Source: Piromyces finnis (Eukaryota > Neocallimastigomycota > Neocallimastigomycetes > Neocallimastigales > Neocallimastigaceae). From it: DNA of 64,000 bases. Below the pieces are notes generated by a model. The model was given only the letters and a program-made list of their open reading frames with translations. It was not told the DNA's origin and did no database searches. Where the stretch lies: positions 1 through 64,000 of the forward strand of contig MCFH01000080.1 of NCBI GenBank assembly GCA_002104945.1. Reading direction: 5' to 3'. This document shows positions 49,272 through 63,159 of the stretch, one piece after another (position 1 is the first letter of the stretch; each line of letters opens with the position of its first letter). The position numbers and the translations under genes were made by a program.

Positions 49272-52200
49272 TTAATCATCATCTTGTCCATTATTCATAT
49301 GTGAATTTCTAAAGTCCCTATTACTTTTGAAATCCCGATCTCTTCTTGAATAACGCATATCTCTTATACGTCTATCTCTCATATCTCTCATATTCATATT
49401 ATTACGAATATCACGTTGTGGATTATAACTTCTTCTCCAACGATTATTCATTATCATTGATTTATTATAATCATCTTTTTCACGATAGCGATAGCTATCT
49501 CTGTCGTTTCTTGAAGATGATTCCATTGATAAATCTGGATCGTTCATGTTATTATCAATATCCATGTCATCTCCATTTTTCATTGAACTATTTTTACTTT
49601 TATAGTATCTATTGTATGGACTATCATTATCCCAATAATCCCGTTCATGCATACTACTATACCTTCTAGCTATATATTTTTTATTATTTCCTGATGAGTC
49701 ATTATCCGGTTTTTGATCTTTGTTGTAACTACTATAGTTAGGTTCAATATCTTTATCATAAAGATTGGTATTTATATTGTATTTTGAATAAGATTTTGAA
49801 GAATCTAATACAGTTGTTGATGTTGATGTAGCATTATTATTATTAACTGGCTCATTTTTAGGTGTTGCAAAACTTGATATTTTTATTTCTTTTGTATCCT
49901 TATTTAACTTTTCCTCTGGGTTTTCATCAATTTTTGGATTTTTATCTGATAGAGAGTTATTAAGAATGTTAGTACTATTGTTATTTTTATTATCATCATC
50001 ATCAATATTATTATTAGTATTGCTGTTGTTTATTGAATCTAACATATTATTAATTTTTACTGTATTATTTATTTTATCACTCTCATCCTTATTATCGTTA
50101 TTTTTATTATTATTATCATTAACGGTAGTAACATTATTATTATCTTTGCTATCACTACTATTATCATTATTTTTAACATTAGTATTATTATTTTTCAATT
50201 TATCCTCATTATTCAAATTATTGTTGTTTTTATCTAGATTACTCTCAAGATTATTATTCAATTCGGATGGATTTAATACTTCAATATTGTTTTTTTGCTT
50301 ATCCGATATGTCTGTGGGCTTTTGTTCAACTTCTTTTTTTTTATTTTCATCTATTGAAGAGATAAGATCATTTTTACTACTATAATCATCTTTTAATTTT
50401 GAAGATTCATTTGTATTATTTTTAGGTGAATAAGAAATTAAGCTATGATTTTGACTTTGTGTATTATATTTACTGTTATTATTATTAATATTATTATTAT
50501 TATTTAAGGATGTAATTGGCTTAGATTTATTTGCAGTATTATAAGGCGTTTCTGATTCTTTGGAAGGTTCTTTAGTGAGTTTTCCTGGTGTGCTATAACC
50601 ATCATTTAGGTAACTTCTACTATCTCTTCCTTCACTCATTGATGAACTACGATGATCAATTCTAATATCTCTAGAAGTGTTATAATGATAAAAGCTTCTA
50701 CTTTCTCTAAAATCACGAACATCACGATAATTTCGATCACGATAATCCCTATTATTTCTGTAATCACGATATTCACGTTTGTCTCTTATATCCTGAATTT
50801 CTCTTTCTCTTTCACGATCTCTTTCATTTGATCTATAATCATAATCATAGTCATAGTCATAATAATCACTTCTGTATATATCTCTATCCCTATTATCCCA
50901 TGAACTTCTAAGATCTCTTGGATCTCTAAAATCTCTAATATCTTTACTACTTCTTATGCTTCTTCCTGATCTATAATTATTTTGATCTCGATAGTCACGA
51001 ATATGGGAATTTTTAATATATGAGGATGAAAATTCATTTGAATTTCCTATATTATTATTACTATAACTATTAAATTTATTATCATTTTCGTTATTATTTT
51101 TTAATGTGTTATCATCTTTTAATTTTTCACTATTATCTACTTCTTTTTTATTTAATTTTTTTTCTGAATCCTTAATTTCGCTTATTTTACTTTTTTCAGA
51201 ATTATCTGAGCTATTAATATTAATATTTAGTTTCGACGAGTTGTTAGTTTCCAATTTTTCTTCGGAATCATTCATTGCAATATCTTCATTTTTACTAGTA
51301 AGAGTATCTTCTTTATCTTTATCATTCATATTATTTTGATCATTGTTCATTACCTTATGGCTTATTTCATTGTCATGATTATTATTAGTATTTTCGGATG
51401 GTTTTTCTTCTTTAATTTCATTTGGAGCTTTTATAGTAGAATGTTGACTATTGTTCTTAGCTCTCATTTCTTGGTATTTTTGAGAAAGAGATATAGGTAA
51501 TTTATTTGGAAATTTTGGTGACAATGACGGTGATGAAACCTTTGTTAATGAATTATTATCAACTTTATTATTATATTCATTATTTTGTATATTAAGTAAA
51601 TATGATGATATACTAGGGGTATCTTTAAATAATAATAATATTAAAATAATAAAAACAAATAAACAAACATTATTAAAAAGTTAATATGTAAATTTTATAA
51701 TTTGATTTATTGTATATGCATATATATATTATTTTATTACTATAAGATAAATTCATAATTTTACACTATGTTACCTTTATTATTTGAAGATTCAATTTCC
51801 TTATAACGTTCGAAACGTTCTCTATCTTTTTCCTTTTCACTCTTTATTTCCTTTTCCAATTCAATATCAATATGTTCTCTGACAGGTTTACTTAATGTAA
51901 TACCATATAATTCTTGAGTACCATAATCAATTGGGAAATATGAATGTTCAGGGAAGTAAGAAGTGCTTTTCGATTTTGAACTATTTTCATATAAATTTGA
52001 TTTTTTATTAACTGAATTATTTTCTTCGTCGATTATTTCACCTTCTTCCTCTTCATTATTTCCTTCTTCATTCTTTTTATTTTCTATTTTATTTGTGATT
52101 AATGAATTATCTGATGATTTCAAACTTTCCATTATTTTACTCTTCATTATGAATGTTGGAGAAGCGGATAAGCTATTACTATTACTTTTATTTTCATCAA

Positions 52201-55200
52201 TATCCATCTTTGAGTTTGATAAATTTAATGTTTTATTTAAAGGCGAAGTAGTGGATGATAATGTGCTATTATTTGATTTTTCTTCTAAAATATTTTCTGG
52301 CTCAAAAAATATCAATTTATTTCGTTTAGATAATTCTTGATTATATGTTGATGAGTTGGCGGGTTTGAAAATTGGTGATTTTATTAAATTATCACGTTCA
52401 TATTTTAAATCCTTATCATCATTTGTCTTTTTCTGTGCCATTCTCATACCATATTCACGAAGTCCAATTCTTTTTTTGGTAAACGATTTATTCATTGATT
52501 TATTAGTTATTAAACTTTTAGAACCGCTTATTGAACCTGATTTTTCATTATTATCATTTTTATCAGTACTGTCAACTGATATATCAGTTGAATCTTTAAT
52601 ATCCGAAGTAATGGAATCTTTTTCATTGGTAACTTTATCTGGTAATACACTCTCTATTGATTCTTGAACATCTCCAATTTCATTAGCTATTTTTTCTTCT
52701 AATGCAATTTTTCCTTTGTCATTTTCATTTATTATATTAATATCATTAATAATTTTACTTTCCTCGTTAGATTTTACTACACTGTTATTATTTATTTCTT
52801 CATTTGTTGTTGAATTATCCTTTTCTTCATTAACCTGTTTATTATCATTATTTTTATTAATATCACTATTTTTAATATCAGTTTCATTAGAACTAGTGAT
52901 ACTATTTTCACTTAATTTATTAATGGGATCGGTTGAGGTTGTATTATCTTTTTTATTTTTGGTACTTTCTTCTTTATTTTGAGCAGATGAGGCAATTGTT
53001 TTATTACTATTTTCAACAACATTATCTTCAGATTCTAATATTTTTGATTCATTTATTACTACTTCTTTCACTGGTATTTTTATTTCAATAGAACTCATTT
53101 TAACTGAGTTTTCATTTATAGTTATCTTATTTTCTTTTTTTGTTTCATTATTACTACTTAAATTATTTTTAATTTCTAATGTTTCTTCCTTTGATGAAGC
53201 AATTTCATTCTTTTTATTGTTTTTATTGGTTATTTCATTTTCATATTTATGCTCTTTATTTTCCGTAAACTTCAAACGCTCATTATTATTTATATCTTTA
53301 TTGTTATCTACCTCTTTTTTATTGGTATCATTTTCTTGATTCTTTTCTTTAAACTCCTCTTTTCTTTTTTCAAAATCTTTATTTAAATCCTTAATAATAT
53401 TACTTTCTTTATCATTATCATTATTTTTTATTTCTTTTATTAATTGCTCATTATTAATGGTAGATTGTGTATTTTTTTTCTTTGAATTACTTGGTAATTC
53501 ATTTAATTCAATTTCTAACTCTCCTTCAATTTCTTTAACCAAACTATCTAATAATTCAGGATCTGAATTTTCATCATCATACATATCATTATTTGAACTT
53601 GACTGGGTATTCTCATTAATTTCTCCATCACTTTCTTTAGTGTCTTCGTATATTTTTTTATTTATATTTTCTTTATTAATATGGGTTTCTTGTTTTTTTA
53701 ATGGTATAGATGTTCTTTGCTTGTATTTTTCTGATGATACTATATTTTCATTTTCAGTTTTGATTTTTTCTTTGAGATTTCAATAGAATTTATAAATATT
53801 AATATATACATATAAAAGTTAATATATTTAATATAAAATTTGTTCATCGATTTATAAAAATCTTTAAAAAAAATTTACTTGATGAAAACTTAGTATAGTC
53901 TGGGTTTAGTGGATTGGAAATTGATCTAAATCTTTTCTTTTTAAATAATTCTTCATTACTTTTACTTTCATCATTATTTTTTGAATATATATATGAATTC
54001 CTTTCTTCTATCTTGACTTTATTAATTTCTTCTTGTAAGTTTTTATTTAATTTTAATACTGATTTTTCATTTTTATTTATATGTGATGAACCCATTTTAG
54101 TACTTGCTATTGTAGAACTAATTGGTAATTTTTCATAATTATCTTCTTCTGAAAAGTTTTTAATAGCATATTCTATTGCAAGTAAATATTGCACCATATT
54201 TTCATATTCTTCACATGCTTTTTTATAAATATCAATTTTTTTCCCAATGATTTTAGTAATATAATCTGATACCATTTTTTCTTTTTTAATAATCGAATCA
54301 GGAGGAAATGAGTTATAATTTTTTTCAAGTATTTTCTTTAGTTTTATATTGTCTTCTTCATCTTTTAAAATCCCTAAGAAAGAATTTTCATCATAATCCG
54401 TACAATATTGTAAACTTTATAATAATAATTATAATTTTATATATAAATATTGTTACTATCAAAATACATATTGAAAAAAAAAAGAAAAAACTTAGAATTG
54501 AATTGTATCTATATACCTTGATTTATCAATACATGAATTCAAATACTCAGATGATTGTCCATAAAGAATTTTTACTTCTGACAATGGAATTAATTGAACG
54601 TCATTTATTGATTTTATTAATTTTTTCTTTATTTAAAGTTAAAAAGTTAAGATTGAAATTTGAATAAAAATTAAAATAATTCAATTTTATGATTTATTAC
54701 ATACCTTTTTGTTAGAAATATTATTCTCATTATCATTTTTTCTTTTTTTATTATTTTGATTTATTATTGCTAATGGTCCTTCATTTGATAAATTGTTTTC
54801 CTTTTTTATAGGAAATTTTCTTTTATTATTAATATCAATTATTCCATCTGGATGAATATTATTATATAAAACATTTTCATTATTGATAATATTTATTATA
54901 TTTTTTATGCTTATATTTGGTGTATAATATGCATATATATTATCTAAAGTTTAAAAACGAATTTATTGAAATTTAAGTTAATGAGTAAAACTTAATTGAA
55001 AGATAAAAAAGAATATAAAAGTATTTAATATTTACCTGCGACTGAGCATATACCAACAATATTTTGTAAAATTGGATATGCTTTTTTTGAAATATGATTA
55101 AATATTTCTTGATTATATGCTAAAAATTAAAAATATATTATTAATATGAATAATATAATTTTTCGGATAATGTTAATAATAAAAGACTAATAATTACTTT

Positions 55201-55855
55201 TTTTTATTTTAACTGTATTAATAAATATTACATTTATTAATAATTGATGAAATTTTTCAAAATTCTTTAAAGAGAATTTTTGTAATATATTTTTTAATGA
55301 ATTGCTTTCTCCAATTTTTGAATGAATATAATTATATGTTATATTCTATTAAAAAAAAAGAAGAAGAAAAAATTAATAATCCTGAATAAATGAATTATAA
55401 TGTAATTTATATATATGGATTTACTGAAAACCAGCCAACAACTGTTTGCCCATTGTTATTTAAAAGGGTAGAAATTATAGTACTTTGATTAGAATCTTTT
55501 AAATTTACAGGAATAAAACCCTTTTATATTATGAAAATATATTAAGTATTTTTTATATATACTAATGAAAAAAATATTATAAAAATTTTCTAGATTTTAA
55601 ATTTATTACTTTAACATGAATAGTTATACTTCTATTTTCACATTCTTCTCTTAAACCATATAATATTGCTTGACTATATTTATCATTGCTATTTTCATTT
55701 AAAGCAACATATACATCTTTAAAACATTTTTTTTTTTTTTTTTTTTTTATAAATGAATTTATTATTAAAATTATTGTATAAAAATATATTAATATAAGAA
55801 AAACAAAAATATAATTATATTAATTACCTTTTGGTATAACAATTGTTGGTGCCAT
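49272..55855 (-). CDS. Giant protein with Abraxas-like MPN N-terminus (10 exons)
   Basis: Exons: 55855-55828, 55716-55610, 55520-55425, 55345-55198, 55119-55036, 54943-54705, 54626-54517, 54414-53879, 53769-51775 and 51622-49272. All phases close, for about 1897 residues. The first 170 residues resemble the catalytically inactive MPN domain of Abraxas/ABRO1 scaffolds of BRCC36 deubiquitinase complexes: GFIPV, NNNGQTVVGWFS, a helix FEKFHQLLINVIFINTVKI and DNIYAYYTP. A helical, charged region follows (about 230-440), then very long Asn/Asp/Ser/Lys-rich stretches. A small conserved-looking block lies near 1080 (DYGTQELYGITLSKPVREHI with a charged helix). The C-terminal half holds Arg-Asp/Arg-Ser repeats (DYRDRNYRDVRDFRESR) typical of RNA-associated proteins. 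No JAMM zinc motif is seen. The gene model is strong, the family call is moderate, and the role is inference. Splitting into two genes is possible but unnecessary, because the splice phases fit. Confidence 0.7.
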
Positions 55856-55920
55856 GAAGAAAATAAATTATATACTTTGTTATATATTGCTTTTAATATG
55901 ATATTTAGTTAAATATAGAA

Positions 55921-55955
<35 letters not shown>

Positions 55956-56767
55956 CACTTTTATGAATATATACAAATTTAAGATTTTATTAATATTAAA
56001 TATATAATATATCTTTCTTTAAAACATTCTATTATGAAATACCTTCTTTTATTATACTTTTATTTTCATTTATATTTTTATTCCCTGATATATATTTATT
56101 TTGAGTAAATGGGTTAAAGATAGAAAAAAAAAAAAAAAAAAAAAAGATTAAATATAAAATGGATAATAAATTTAATGAATTGTTTTAAATATTTGTTAAT
56201 GAATATTTTAACAATATATTAAATGTGTATTAAAATTATAAAGAATCAATAATTCTTTAACAATGCAATAACAATTTAATTATAAAATGTGCATAATGAG
56301 CATTTATATAATGAAAATTAAATAATAATAATAATAATAGTAATAATAATAGTAATAATAAAAAGATATTTCTTATTATCAATATTTTAAAATAATAAAA
56401 ATTAATAAAAATAATTATTTAACTAATTATTATTAAAAGCTTAATTAATAATAATAAATTTTGTTGTTAATCTAATAAATTTTTTGTGTATAAACTATTA
56501 AATATATAAATAAACAAGTACAATAAAAACGCAAACTTATTTGTAACACTTTTTTTTATTATCAAGTATAATTTTTATACTACATATTTATATTTATACA
56601 TGTTTTATTTTTATTTTTAAAAGTTATTTTATATTATTATTCGCCCTTTTATTTTTATTATTTTAATTTATTTTTTTACTATGTTTTGTTTTTTTATTAT
56701 TTTTAATTGTATTAAATATTAAAATCAAAAAAAAAAAAGTAATCCATGATTATTTTCATGAATTTTA
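55856..56767. other. Intergenic, no gene seen
   Basis: Upstream of the Abraxas-like gene and downstream of the EH-domain gene. It contains an A run at 55924-55954 and AAT/AGT repeats near 56322-56360. Confidence 0.6.
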
Positions 56768-57199
56768 TTAAATATTTCTTTGACAATTATTGATTTCCAT
56801 GGTTTCATTGTTCAAATTTTGAATTAAATCATTTAATTTTGAATATATAGTTGGATCGTTATATTTATTATTATTTAGATTATCAATACTTGTTTGAAGC
56901 TTAGTGATATCTGATTTTAAATTTTCTAAATATTTCTTTTTATATTCTAATAGGTTTGAGTAATCTTCAAGGGAAGCTACATTTATTGCTGGTGTATTCA
57001 CGGGTTGATTACCAGAATTGTTAGATAGACTATTATTATTATTATTATTATTATTAAAGAATGAAGTTTCGTTATTGGTATTGTTATTTAAAGAATTAGA
57101 GAAATTATTATTTTTATTGTTGTTGTTGTTGTTATTGTTGTTAAAGAATGAAGTATTACTATTATTATTGTTGTTGTTGTTATTGTTGAAAAATGATGA

Positions 57200-57263
<64 letters not shown>

Positions 57264-58869
57264 GAATCGAAGAAGGATGTTGATCCTATACTATTGTTAT
57301 TAGTATTATTATTATTAGAATCAAAGAAGGATGTTGATCCTATACTATTGTTATTAGTATTATTATTATTAAAAAAATCATATTTGTTATTATCATTATT
57401 GTCATTTGAAGAAGACATCAAATTTGGTTCGGCTATTTTAAAAAATATTAAAAATTATTGAAATTTAATTCATTATTATAGTTTTTTATTATTATTATTA
57501 TTATTATTATCATTATTATTTGATTCATTAATAGAATATAATTAAATTACCTGGAACGGTTCTGTCTTCCATTTCATTTTCAGCTCCAACACTTTGAATA
57601 ATAGAATATGGTATTGAAGATGGTATAGCATCACCACCTTTACAACTTTCTAATATATGCATGAAAATAGTAAATTGGCCTTTTCTTATAATTTTGATAT
57701 TATATTTATCCAAAAGAGACCTATATATTTTTATATTATTATAATTAATTTTAATATTTAAAATTTGCTAAAATAAAAATATATTTCTTTTACCATATTT
57801 TATCTAAATCATTTTCATTTACAGGATCGTCTTTTACCAAGTCTTTTAAACTATTATCTATTTTCATTTTTTATTTATAATAAATATTTTAGAATCCTTA
57901 ATAAATATTAAACAATTTTTATATTATATATCCTTTTTTATTTTATTTTATTACTGTTTTTGCTTACATTGAAAAACTGTATTTTTTTGAAATTTTTCAT
58001 ATATATTGGAATATTCAATACGCTTTGCTTGTCTTATGAACCATTCTACAGGAGAGGTGTTATTACTAAATGAGCGCATTCCATTATTTACATTAGGCAT
58101 GTAAGAATTTGTTAATAAATTATGTTTTTGTGCAACAGGTTGAGAGTTCATACTGTTATATGATTGTTGATTAAACATTTTTTTATTTTGAAATTGTCTC
58201 AATACATTATCATAACCCATAAACATTGGTTGAGGAATTGCTTAAAATTATAAAATTATTAATAATTAATTATTTTTTTTATTAGCTCTAATAAAAATTT
58301 AAGTGAAAGATATTTTTTTTCTATATTTACTTATATTCATTGGCAAGTTTGATACATTATAGCCCTTTTGAGCCAATGCAATAAGTCTTACTCCAAGAAA
58401 GAATTCAGCTTTGCTTATTGATTTCACATTATTTGGATTTGATAATCTCCATATTTCTTCTAAACACTATTATTAAATATTTTATTTAATGTAATTACAA
58501 AAATATAATTATATTATCATTAATATAGTATCTGATGAAAATATTTTTTTAACATTATTAAGAATAAACAAATTAAACATAAATAACGAAAAATACAATC
58601 ATTTAGATTTTATTATTTTTAATATGTTTTTAGTTTTGATATAATATATATATATCAAAATAATCCTATATAAAGAGAGAGATAAAAAAAAATGTCAAGA
58701 AAAGAAAAGAATGTATTATATTAATATATACTTGATTATTTAAATTAGAAGCTTTAAAAAAATTAACAATTATATTATCTGGAATCACTTGAGTATTTGA
58801 ATTTCCGGAAAGTGTATTCCAGTACTCATTATAGAGATCTATTTCATCTTGTGAAGGTGGTGCTTGCAT
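56768..58869 (-). CDS. EH-domain endocytic protein, Eps15/Ede1-like (6 exons)
   Basis: Exons: 58869-58732, 58466-58331, 58240-57968, 57857-57794, 57720-57551 and 57432-56768. Phases close, for about 481 residues. EH domains bind Asn-Pro-Phe peptides on endocytic adaptors (family knowledge). EH1 is at about residues 8-95 (DEIDLYNEYWNTL, EEIWRLSNPN, AEFFLGVRLIALAQKGYNV and then IPQPMF, as in Eps15). EH2 is at about 145-245 and is less typical (PVEWFIRQAKRIEYSNIYEK, DKIWSLLDKYNI, GQFTIFMHILESCKGGDAIP). The last exon encodes poly-Asn with SFFDS/SFFNN motifs, then a coiled coil (about 400-475). A 54-bp unit (GSTSFFDSNNNNTNNNSI) is tandemly repeated in that exon (57271-57378). The acceptor of exon 4 is the least certain junction. 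The gene is divergent from the deacetylase gene. Confidence 0.82.
57271..57378. repeat. 54-bp in-frame tandem repeat in EH-protein gene
   Basis: AGAAGGATGTTGATCCTATA plus the following Asn codons occurs at 57271 and again at 57325, nearly identical, adding 18 residues. Confidence 0.85.
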
Positions 58870-59282
58870 TCCGAAGATATTATTTAATTTAAATGTTAAT
58901 ATTTAAATTTATTTTATTATATTATATTTTTTTTAACAAGTTCGCTTTTATTGTTCTTATTTTTATTTACTATTACTATTATTATTTTTACTAAAATTTA
59001 TTTTTAAATTATTTTATTTTAAATATACATAATTTTATGTATGATACATGATTCAATTAAAATATACTTATTTTTTATTATTATATTTTATTTTATTTTA
59101 TTAACATTTAATATATGTTTAATTAAATTTGAAAAACTATAACAATTATTTTTTTTTAAAAAAAAAATAATAATTTACTTGAATATATGTATAAAATAAT
59201 TGGAAATTTGCAAAAGATTTTATAAAGAACATTTATATATTTTAATTGAAGAAATAAAAAAAAAAAAAAAAATAAAGAAAAA
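58870..59282. promoter_or_regulatory. Bidirectional intergenic promoter region
   Basis: 413 bp separate the start codons of the EH-domain gene (minus) and the deacetylase gene (plus), so both promoters must lie here. It is AT-rich with A/T runs. No specific site can be singled out. Confidence 0.5.
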
Positions 59283-61077
59283 ATGATGCTGAATATTCAT
59301 ATGGAAAAAGGTTATTTAAAAAGAGACCTAACAGAAACTCAAAAAGAAATGTTAAAGTATTATAGTGAAAAACAATTAAAAGAAATTGAAGAACAACCAA
59401 ATAATGAAAAAAAATCAAAAAAAGTTATATACTTTTATAATTGTAAATATATTGGAACTTGCATCAGTATTTGTATAAATTAAAAATATTTTGAGATTAT
59501 CAGAACATTTCTAATAAATATATATATATTCTAAAAAATGATTCATTCATAAAAAATAGCTGATATTGGATATTATGATTTAGGATCGAATCATCCCTTA
59601 AAGCCATATAGATTACGTATGGCTCACAGTTTAATTATAGAATATGAATTAGGATACCACATGGATATTTTGGTATTTTGACTATAAAAATTTTAAAATA
59701 ATAAATTATTTTCAAAGTTTCTTTTATAATTTTTAACAACTGATAAAATGAAAATGTATAATAATAGAAATCCAAACCTGCAACAAATTTAGAATTAACA
59801 CAATTTCATTCAGATGAATATATAAACTTTTTATCAAGCATAACACCAGACAAAGTCCAACAAAATACAGAAAATTTAATTAAATGTAAATTTAATAAGA
59901 CTTTTAAATATTAATATTTTTTTAAAAATTTCGTAAAAGTCACTTCCTAATTAAAAAATTTTAATATAAAAGATAATTTAGGAATTGATAGTCCAATATT
60001 TGATGGTGTTTATAATTATGCAACCTGCATTGCTGGAGCCTCAATAGGTAATTTAGAAATTTCAATATAATTTAAAGTAATAATAAAGAAAATATATAGC
60101 ATAACATAAAAATATGTTATAATATAAAATAATAATAGAGGCAGCTGCAAGATTAAATCAAGGAAAAGCTGATATTGCAATAAATTGGTCGGGTGGACAA
60201 CATAATGCAAAAAAAAATGAAGCTAATGGTTGTTGTTATATCAATGATGTTGTATTGGCAATTTTAGAATTATTAAGGTATTTTTTATTTTATTTTATTT
60301 TTTTTTAATAAATATATAATAATTTAATATTAATATAATTTGAATATTATGAATAAATTATGTTAAATTAGAGTTCACAAAAGGGTATTATATATTAATA
60401 TGGATGTTCATCATTGTGACGGTGTTGAAGTAATTTAAAATAATATAATACAATAATAAAAAAAAAACAATGATTGGTTTAAGAATCTTAACAAATAATA
60501 TTGGATATTTATATAAATATTAGGAAGCATTTTATACAACAAATAGAGTTTTGACATTGTCATTTCATAAATATGGAAATGTATATCCTGGTACTGGAAG
60601 TATTGAAGTATGTTTTTTTTTTATTATTTTTTAAGTAAATGTAGAAAATAAATTATTAATTAGTTTATAAAATAGGATATTGGTTTAGATGAAGGAAAGG
60701 GATATGCTATTAATTGTCCTTTACAAGATGGTATAGATGATTTATCATACAGAAAAATATTTGAAGAGGTAGTATTGAATTGATAATTATGATTTATGAT
60801 TTCGAAAAAGCTATTAAATCATTTTCTTGTATAAACATTAGATAGTACAAAAGACAAATGAATATTACAAACCAGATTGCATTGTATTGCAATGTGGAGC
60901 AGATAATATATCAGGTGATAAACTTGGTGGTTATAACTTAACAATTAAAGGTATTGAGAAGATTCAATATTTTTATTACATATAACATATAATATAATTA
61001 TATTAATTATAATATTAATTTAAAATTTAAATATTTTATTAAAATTCTTTTTATATCTTATAATCATTATCAATTTT

Positions 61078-61112
<35 letters not shown>

Positions 61113-62177
61113 TAGGACATGGAGAATGTGTTAGATTTATAAAGAATTTAGATTTACCATTATTAGTTTTAGGTGGTGGAGGTTACACTTTAAAAAATGT
61201 AGCAAGAACATGGGCTAACAATACAGCAATTTTAACTGATTGTATAATAGATGAAGGTATTAATAAAAATAGTTTATATATTTTTAAGAATTAAAAAAAA
61301 AAAAAAAAATAAAAAATAAAAGTAAAAGTAAATAATAAAACATTTATAATGATTTTTAATTACTATTTAATTTTAGTATTACCTATTCATGAATTTATAA
61401 ATTATTATTATCCTGATTATAAATTGGACAATCAACCAAAAAATATGATTAATCTTAATTCAAAACAATATTTAGAAAATATAAAGTAAGGATATATTTC
61501 ATATAATTTCAATTAAAAAAAAAATAAAATAAAATAAAAAATAATTATTCTAATATTAATATTGTTATTACTTTGTTTTCTTCTCAAGAAAAACTATATT
61601 TGAAAATCTTGAAATGATTCATAAAAACCCAACCCATTTAAATATTGATAAAACATTTAAGAAATGTGGGTATAAAATTAACATAATTTTTATATTAGAT
61701 TAAAAATACAAAAAATAAACTAATTTTCAATAAATAATGTTTTGAAATAAAAAATATTATAGATGAATATAAAGTAATCGAAAATAAAAAAGATGATGAA
61801 AATAAGATAGAAGTTGAAAAAGATACTGAAAAAATGGATAATATATTTATTGACCCGGAAAAAATATATTCAGAATTAAATAGTATGCAATATTGTGAAT
61901 CAACAAGTTGGTGTAGAACACAAAATGTAAATAATCATTAAATTGGATTTATAAATATATCTATAAAAATAAACCATCATAACCTTATAAATTAATCTAA
62001 TATCATCAATAAATAATGTAAAAGGTTCAATAAAATATTGTATTAATATTTTTTCAAGCATTAAAATAAATATATATCGAATTAATCATTTATTTATTAT
62101 GTTGAAAGTATTTCTTTTTTTTTTTTTTTTTATAGTCACAATATCACCACAATACAATACTCAAAAAAATAAATTAA
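59283..62177 (+). CDS. Class I histone deacetylase (HDAC3/Hos2-like), 14 exons, altered catalytic His
   Basis: Exons: 59283-59442, 59560-59672, 59768-59885, 59973-60047, 60139-60277, 60372-60429, 60524-60607, 60676-60768, 60842-60950, 61116-61256, 61377-61485, 61589-61665, 61763-61926 and 62136-62177. Phases close, for about 493 residues. If the last intron is not used, the frame stops at 61941 (484 residues). Family motifs: [98 protein letters not shown] and [17 protein letters not shown]. Zinc ligands Asp213, His215 and Asp301 and transition-state Tyr340 are present. The usual GGLHHAKK reads GGQHNAKK, so the second active-site His is Asn178. HHGDG reads HHCDG. Weak catalysis or a scaffold role is possible. 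The exon 12 donor is an unusual GTGGGT. The [19 protein letters not shown] block favours the HDAC3/Hos2 branch. Confidence 0.88.
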
Positions 62178-63159
62178 AATTTTAATTTAATAAATGTAAC
62201 AAATTTAGTTTATATTTAATATTTAATATATGTAATAATGTATATTGTAAAATTTGTAATATATATATTAATTTTAATACATTTAAACAATGTATTTATT
62301 TATTTTTTAATTTATATAAACTTTTTTTTTTTTATTTTATTTTCTTTTTTGAAATTTGAAATTTGAAATTTCTTTTTTCTTTATAATATAAATATATTTA
62401 AAATAGTAAAATTATCTAATTTCAATATTATTGTACCAAATAAAAAAACATCATTAATCATTTTAAAAATAAAATTTGATTTAATAATAATTATAAATAA
62501 AAAAAAATAATTATAAATAAGAATAAAAAAAAAAAAAAAAAAGAAAGAAAAATTAGAAATTATACCCAATTAATAAACCAATTTATTTAAACGATTTCTA
62601 TTATTGCTTTATCCTCTTGAATATACTTTACAAAAGATATTTATTTGCAATATTTATAAATATATATATATAAATAATATATAATATAATTATCGAGAAA
62701 TCTAAAAAGAAAAAAAAAAATAATTATTTGTTGATTCAAATAATATCAAAAATTAAATTTCTTGTTAAAAGTTCAATTAAAAAGTGTAAGCATAACTTGA
62801 TAATAGATTTTATTTATTTCAATGGATAGGAAAGAGTATACATTAATATATTGTAGTATATAAAATTATAAAATTTAATGATTGTATTATATAATAATAT
62901 TATATAAATAATAATAACTAATTTTAAAATCTGTTTAATATGTATAATGAAAAATCCTCATATTAATAACCTTATTTTTTTATTATTATTATTTTTATTT
63001 TTATTTCTTTATTATTATTTGTAAATAAAATTATATATAGAATAGAAATAATTGAAATTTGTTGTAACAAAATAAAAAATATATACATATACCATAAATA
63101 TATATAAATTAAACTTTTAATATTTTGAATAAAATTAAGAAAAAATACACATTTTTAAA
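62178..63159. other. Intergenic, no gene seen
   Basis: 3' flank of the deacetylase and upstream region of the secreted-protein gene. AT-rich with A runs near 62525-62542. Confidence 0.6.

Noticed and set aside
49346-53786. Plus-strand Leu/Ser/Phe-rich frames
   Set aside because: Antisense of Asn/Asp/Lys-rich coding sequence; such frames are open because the complement of AAT/GAT/AAA codons has few stops.
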